A stretch of 64,000 nucleotides of DNA from Planctomycetota bacterium (GTDB lineage Bacteria > Planctomycetota > SZUA-567 > H5-PLA8), in assembly GCA_016200135.1 (NCBI GenBank), contig JACQFI010000038.1:62001-126000 (forward strand), in the 5' to 3' direction. The notes below the pieces were generated by a model. That model searched no databases and was not told where the DNA came from. It saw nothing but the letters and a program-made list of their open reading frames with translations. Shown in pieces: positions 60,304-64,000 of this stretch. The first letter of the stretch is position 1, and each line of letters opens with the position of its first letter. The translations under genes and the position numbers were made by a program.

Positions 60304-63297
60304 ATGGATACCAAATTGCGCTCTCCCATTCGATGCGTACGCGCGCGGCTGCTCGCCGCGGCGTGGCTTTGCCTATTTTTCGCGGCGACGCTCTTTGGCG
60401 CTGAAGAACAAGCGCCGACAGAGCCGCTGCTCTCGCATGTGCGGCAGCTCACGTTCGCGGGCCGGCGTTCGGGCGAAGGCTACTTTAACAAGGACGGCAA
60501 GAAACTCGTCTTTCAGAGCGAGCGCGAGAAGGGCAATCCTTTTTATCAAATCTATCTGATGGACCTTGAGACCGGAGACGTCCGGCGCGTCTCGACGGGC
60601 TTGGGCAAGACGACCTGTGCGTGGATTCATCCCGACGGAACAAAAGTGCTCTTCTCGAGCACTCACTTGGACCCCGAAGCGCAGAACAAACAGAAGGCCG
60701 AGTTGGAAGAACGCGCGAAGGGAACCGCGAAGCGATATTCGTGGGACTACGACGAGAACTACGATCTGTTTGTTGTTTGCCTAGACGGGAAAGACCCGCA
60801 GCGGCTCGCGCCGGCGCTGGGTTACGACGCCGAGGGCAGTTTCTCGCCCGACGGCAAGAAGATCGTGTTTACTTCGAACCGCCACGCTTACGCCGAGCAA
60901 GAAAAGCTGAGCGAGGAGGACAAGAAGCGCCTCGCGGCCGACCCGTCGTACTTCCTCGATCTCTACATCATGGATGCCGACGGCGCGAACCCGACGCGGC
61001 TGACCGACACGCCAGGCTACGACGGCGGGCCGTTCTTCAGCGCCGACGGCAAGCGCATCTGCTGGCGGCGCTTCACGCCCGACGGCGCGAAGGCCGAGAT
61101 CATGGTGATGGACGCGGACGGCAAGAATCAGAAGGCGCTGACGAAACTCGGCGCGATGTCGTGGGCTCCGTACTTTCATCCATCCGGCGATTACCTGATC
61201 TTCACGACCAACATTCACGGCTTCGACAACTTCGAACTGTACATGGTGGACGCGGAAGGCAAGCACGAGCCCGTGCGCGTGACCACCACGCCGGGCTTCG
61301 ACGGCCTGCCCGTCTTCAGCCCGGATGGAAAGAGTCTCGCGTGGACCACTTCGCGCACGCCGAAGAAGCAGGCGCAGATTTTTCTGGCCAATTGGGACCA
61401 CAGGCATGCCCTGTTCGCGCTCGGGCTGGGACCGACAGTGGACGGCCCACCGGTTTTTACACCCATGACTGTTGCCGCGGAAACCACGCTGCCCGAGATT
61501 TGCGCGGAAGATATCCGCAAGCACGTGGAGGCGCTCTGCAGCGACGCGATGACCGGACGTCTGACGGGCACCGAAGGCGAGAAGCTTGCGACGGAGTACG
61601 TGCAGCAACGCTTCCAGCAGTTCGGACTGTCGCCGGCGGGCGAGAACGGGACGTTCTTCCAGGAGTTCGGTTTTACCGCGGGCGTCTCGCTCGGCGAAGG
61701 CAACGCGCTCGCCGCCGAATGGACCACCGCCGACAAAGAGACGAAAAAGGATGACTACAAGCCCGACGAGACCTGGCGGCCGCTCTCGTTCTCGGCCACC
61801 GGAGCCGTCGAGGCCGCGCCGGTCGTCTTCGCGGGCTACGGGATGGTCGTGCCCGACGCGCCAAGCGCCAAAGGCGCCGACTCCTACGTGCACCTGGACG
61901 TGAAGGACAAGTGGGTGCTCGTCTTCCGCTATCTGCCGGAAAATATCACCCCCGAACTGCGCCAGCATTGGGCGCGCTTCAGCGACCTGCGCTACAAGGC
62001 GCTGCAGGCGCGCGACCGCGGCGCGAAGGGCTTGATCGTCGTCACTGGACCGAACGCGCAGGCGAAGAGTTCGCTGACGAAGCTCGGGCTCGACGCCGTC
62101 GCGGCGGGCTCGAGCCTACCCGTGATCTCGGTCCTTGATGAAGTCGCCGCACCGTGGCTGAAAGCGTCCGGCGAGGACCTGAAGGCCCTGCAGGACAAGC
62201 TCGATACCGGCGAGCAGCAGATGGGCATCGAGCTCAAAGGCGTGAAGGTGCGCGCCTCGATCAATCTCGTGCGCGAGAAACGCACGGGCCGGAACGTGCT
62301 CGCGCGGCTGCAGGCGGGCGAGAAGCCTTCGGCGGCGGCGGTGCTGATCGGCGCGCACGTGGACCACTTGGGCCACGGCATCGAGGCGTACTCGCTGGCG
62401 AAGGAAGACGAGAAGGGCAAGATTCACTACGGCGCCGACGACAATGCCTCGGGCGTCGCCGCGATGCTGGAGATCGCCGAGTTCTTCGCGAATCTGAAGA
62501 AAGAAGGCAAGCTCGCGCTTAAAGAGGACGTGCTCTTTGCCGCATGGAGCGGCGAGGAGATGGGGCTGCTGGGGTCTTCTGAGTTTGCGCACGCAATGGG
62601 CGAGAGCGAGAAGGCGGACCCGAAAGGGCCGACGAAGCTGCAAGGCGCGATCTCCGCGTGTTTGAACATGGATATGGTCGGCCGCGCGCGCCCGACGCTG
62701 ATCTTGAACGGGTTGGGCTCGGCGGAAGAATGGGCGGGCATCGTCGAACGCTGCGACGCGGGGCTCGGCGTGCCCATCGTCCCGATCGACGACAGCTACG
62801 TGCCCACCGACGCGACGACGTTCTTCGTGCGCGGCGTGCCGATCCTCAGCGCGTTCACCGGCAACCATCCCGAGTACCACACGCCGCGCGACCGGCCGGA
62901 GACGCTCAACTATCCCGGCGCGGCGGACGTCGCGCGCTTCATGGCGCGCGTGGCGGCGGAACTGGCCTCGCGCGAGGACAAACTCGTTTATATCGCTGCG
63001 AAGAAACCCGAGAACGCCGGGCGCGCAGTGATGCGCGCGTACTTGGGCACGGTGCCCGATTACGCGGCTGAAGTTCAGGGCGTGAAGCTCTCGGGCGTGA
63101 CCAAGGGCGCTCCGGCGGATGTCGCGGGCGTGAAGGCCGGCGACGTGATCGTGGAACTCGCGGGCAAGAAGATCGAGAACGTCTACGACTACACCTACGC
63201 GATCGCGGCGCTCAAGATCGGCCAGAAATCGAAGATGGTGGTCGTGCGCAACGGCGAGAAGGTGACGCTGGAAGTCGTGCCGGGCTCGCGGGAGTAG
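60304..63297 (+). CDS. Secreted TolB-type propeller, M28 aminopeptidase and PDZ protein
   Basis: A 997-residue exported protein (signal peptide LLAAAWLCLFFAATLFGAEE). Residues ~40-390 are WD40-like/TolB propeller repeats (SPDGKKIVFTSNR, SADGKRICWRRF, SPDGKSLAWTTSR). Residues ~400-860 are an M28 zinc aminopeptidase with a PA-type insert: VLIGAHVDHLGHG, YGADDNASGVAAMLE, AWSGEEMGLLGSSEFA and EYHTPRD supply the metal ligands and catalytic Glu. The last ~90 residues form a PDZ domain (GVKLSGVTKGAPADVAGVKAGDVIVELAGKKIENVYDYTYAI). It likely degrades peptides in the periplasm or outside. The longer frame to 60157 is the opposite strand of the riboswitch and is rejected. Confidence 0.9.
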   Translation: MDTKLRSPIRCVRARLLAAAWLCLFFAATLFGAEEQAPTEPLLSHVRQLTFAGRRSGEGYFNKDGKKLVFQSEREKGNPFYQIYLMDLETGDVRRVSTGLGKTTCAWIHPDGTKVLFSSTHLDPEAQNKQKAELEERAKGTAKRYSWDYDENYDLFVVCLDGKDPQRLAPALGYDAEGSFSPDGKKIVFTSNRHAYAEQEKLSEEDKKRLAADPSYFLDLYIMDADGANPTRLTDTPGYDGGPFFSADGKRICWRRFTPDGAKAEIMVMDADGKNQKALTKLGAMSWAPYFHPSGDYLIFTTNIHGFDNFELYMVDAEGKHEPVRVTTTPGFDGLPVFSPDGKSLAWTTSRTPKKQAQIFLANWDHRHALFALGLGPTVDGPPVFTPMTVAAETTLPEICAEDIRKHVEALCSDAMTGRLTGTEGEKLATEYVQQRFQQFGLSPAGENGTFFQEFGFTAGVSLGEGNALAAEWTTADKETKKDDYKPDETWRPLSFSATGAVEAAPVVFAGYGMVVPDAPSAKGADSYVHLDVKDKWVLVFRYLPENITPELRQHWARFSDLRYKALQARDRGAKGLIVVTGPNAQAKSSLTKLGLDAVAAGSSLPVISVLDEVAAPWLKASGEDLKALQDKLDTGEQQMGIELKGVKVRASINLVREKRTGRNVLARLQAGEKPSAAAVLIGAHVDHLGHGIEAYSLAKEDEKGKIHYGADDNASGVAAMLEIAEFFANLKKEGKLALKEDVLFAAWSGEEMGLLGSSEFAHAMGESEKADPKGPTKLQGAISACLNMDMVGRARPTLILNGLGSAEEWAGIVERCDAGLGVPIVPIDDSYVPTDATTFFVRGVPILSAFTGNHPEYHTPRDRPETLNYPGAADVARFMARVAAELASREDKLVYIAAKKPENAGRAVMRAYLGTVPDYAAEVQGVKLSGVTKGAPADVAGVKAGDVIVELAGKKIENVYDYTYAIAALKIGQKSKMVVVRNGEKVTLEVVPGSRE

Positions 63298-63306
63298 TGC
63301 TTTTTT

Positions 63307-63326
63307 CACCGCTGAGGCACGGAGAA
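63307..63326. repeat. Diverged CCACAGAGG-type arm (left of pair)
   Basis: CACCGCTGAGGCACGGAGAA is matched in inverted orientation by TTCTCCGCGCCTCAGCGGCG at 63964-63983 (18 of 20). Together they flank the AT-rich frameshifted gene 63338-63951. Confidence 0.65.
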
Positions 63327-63337
63327 CCATCGCCAAA

Positions 63338-63778
63338 TTACTTTGCTGGCGCACTCTCCGTTAGCTTCCACTTGATTTTATTCTCAATATTTATTTCGAA
63401 GGGTTTGGACTGAGCTTTTCCGATCCATACTTTTTTAATGGTTTCCAACTCTTCAGCATATCGTTCACCTGTTTTATCTAAATGCATACCTTTAAGCCAT
63501 GGTTCGATGAAAAAGCTGTCTTTACTAACCTCGTATTTAATTTGGACTTTGTAATTGCCGGGGTCCAGTTCCAATCCTGGAACCTTAACGCAACGCTTCA
63601 GTTTTCCTCCCGGCGCCAGCGTGATCAGGTCTCCTTTAAAGACGCCCCAATCGACCCCCTCGAATTGAGTTTTTACTGCCACACCATCTCTCGTTATGTT
63701 GATAGTTACGACAGAGTATGATGAATTAAATTTATCAATAAGAACCAGGTCCTTCCCACTCTTGTTTTCAATATCCAT
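63338..63778 (-). CDS. AT-rich secreted-protein fragment, beta-sandwich-like, unknown family
   Basis: A 146-residue frame with alternating beta pattern (KDLVLIDKFNSSYSVVTINITRDG, LITLAPGGKLKRCVKVPGLELDPGNYKVQIKYEV) like a small Ig/beta-sandwich domain. It is much less GC-rich than the rest of the window. Reading this frame further upstream without an ATG gives a continuous E-I-S-G-L-V-L-K-E-G-C-F-E before M1, which looks coding. A separate frame just upstream (63796-63951) encodes a signal peptide, so the true gene was probably 63338-63951 before a frameshift. Confidence 0.6.
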   Translation of the reverse strand: MDIENKSGKDLVLIDKFNSSYSVVTINITRDGVAVKTQFEGVDWGVFKGDLITLAPGGKLKRCVKVPGLELDPGNYKVQIKYEVSKDSFFIEPWLKGMHLDKTGERYAEELETIKKVWIGKAQSKPFEINIENKIKWKLTESAPAK

Positions 63779-63795
63779 CTCGAAACAACCTTCTT

Positions 63796-63951
63796 TTAGA
63801 ACCAGTCCACTGATTTCGAGGGCGACTCCTTATTTTCTTCTTTTTGCTTCTGTTCGTTTTCTTCAGCCACGGCGCTAGCTGTGCATATTAAAAGCACGGG
63901 CATATATAAAAGCATCAATGTTTGTCTTCGGCTGCTCGTTTTGGAATACAT
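63796..63951 (-). pseudogene. Signal-peptide N-terminus of the frameshifted gene
   Basis: A 51-codon frame starting at ATG 63951 (MYSKTSSRRQ, hydrophobic core TLMLLYMPVLLICTASAVA, then a Lys/Glu-rich linker) with GGAGAAGGA upstream. It stops at TAA 63796-63798, overlapping the in-frame extension of 63338-63778. The Shine-Dalgarno is supplied by the repeat arm at 63964-63983. Confidence 0.55.
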
Positions 63952-63963
63952 ATTTCGATTTCC

Positions 63964-63983
63964 TTCTCCGCGCCTCAGCGGCG
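63964..63983. repeat. Diverged CCACAGAGG-type arm (right of pair)
   Basis: Inverted partner of 63307-63326. Confidence 0.65.
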
Positions 63984-64000
63984 AGAAAAGCCTTAGAACG

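Overview
This is a GC-rich, gene-dense bacterial chromosome segment. Several features suggest a Planctomycetota or related PVC-type bacterium: a Ser/Thr kinase with a zinc ribbon and a C-terminal membrane anchor, secreted PQQ-like and BNR/lactonase-type propeller proteins, W-x-D variants of WXG100 proteins beside an FtsK/SpoIIIE ATPase, a PheT that lacks the usual N-terminal tRNA-binding domain, a RAYT transposase, and many intergenic palindromes of the CCACAGAGG and AACCCTGGGCTTT types. A Kdo transferase (waaA) and murA imply an outer membrane and peptidoglycan. The phylum is inferred, since there is no rRNA gene in the window.

Layout. 0-5 kb: a HIT-family nucleotide hydrolase/phosphorylase divergent from an ECF sigma factor with its anti-sigma factor, then two secreted proteins. 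5.0-5.7 kb: a complete 681-bp RAYT element with ~100-bp inverted ends. 5.8-10.7 kb: Ser/Thr kinase, ROK sugar kinase, SIS-type sugar-phosphate isomerase and Kdo transferase. 10.8-12.9 kb: a second ECF sigma factor with a small membrane protein, and an ABC ATPase without permeases. 12.9-17.5 kb: a four-gene catabolic operon (cupin-type regulator, MMSDH-like dehydrogenase, class III aminotransferase, M20 peptidase). 17.6-23.8 kb: housekeeping genes murA, rpmI, rplT, pheS, pheT and 5-formyl-THF cyclo-ligase. 23.8-31.2 kb: a DegT aminotransferase and ceramidase-like gene divergent from a GntR/LacI-type regulator with clear operator repeats, followed by a PQQ-like protein and a glycoside-hydrolase-like protein.

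31.5-36.5 kb holds a compact type-VII-secretion-like cluster: two WXG100-type small proteins, one coiled-coil protein and a 1295-residue membrane-anchored FtsK/EssC-type ATPase. 36.6-41.0 kb is a phosphate-signalling operon (phoB, phoR, pstB, phoU) without pstSCA. gyrB, a GYD protein and a beta-helix protein follow. 46.5-48.9 kb looks like a hexuronate oxidation set: an SMP-30 lactonase plus two tandem uronate-dehydrogenase-like SDRs. 49-53 kb carries a membrane protein, a DUF309 protein, a DUF1570-type metalloprotease and an IolE-like isomerase. 53.3-57.4 kb is a phytochrome-type histidine kinase and response regulator pair of lower GC, bracketed by inverted copies of a dispersed repeat. 57.5-60.1 kb is an SPFH/flotillin-like gene preceded by what reads as a c-di-AMP (ydaO-yuaA) riboswitch. 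The window ends with a TolB-propeller/M28 peptidase/PDZ protein and an AT-rich, apparently frameshifted secreted protein between two palindrome arms.

The most interesting systems are the minimal T7SS-like cluster and the riboswitch-controlled flotillin. No tRNA, rRNA or CRISPR array was seen.
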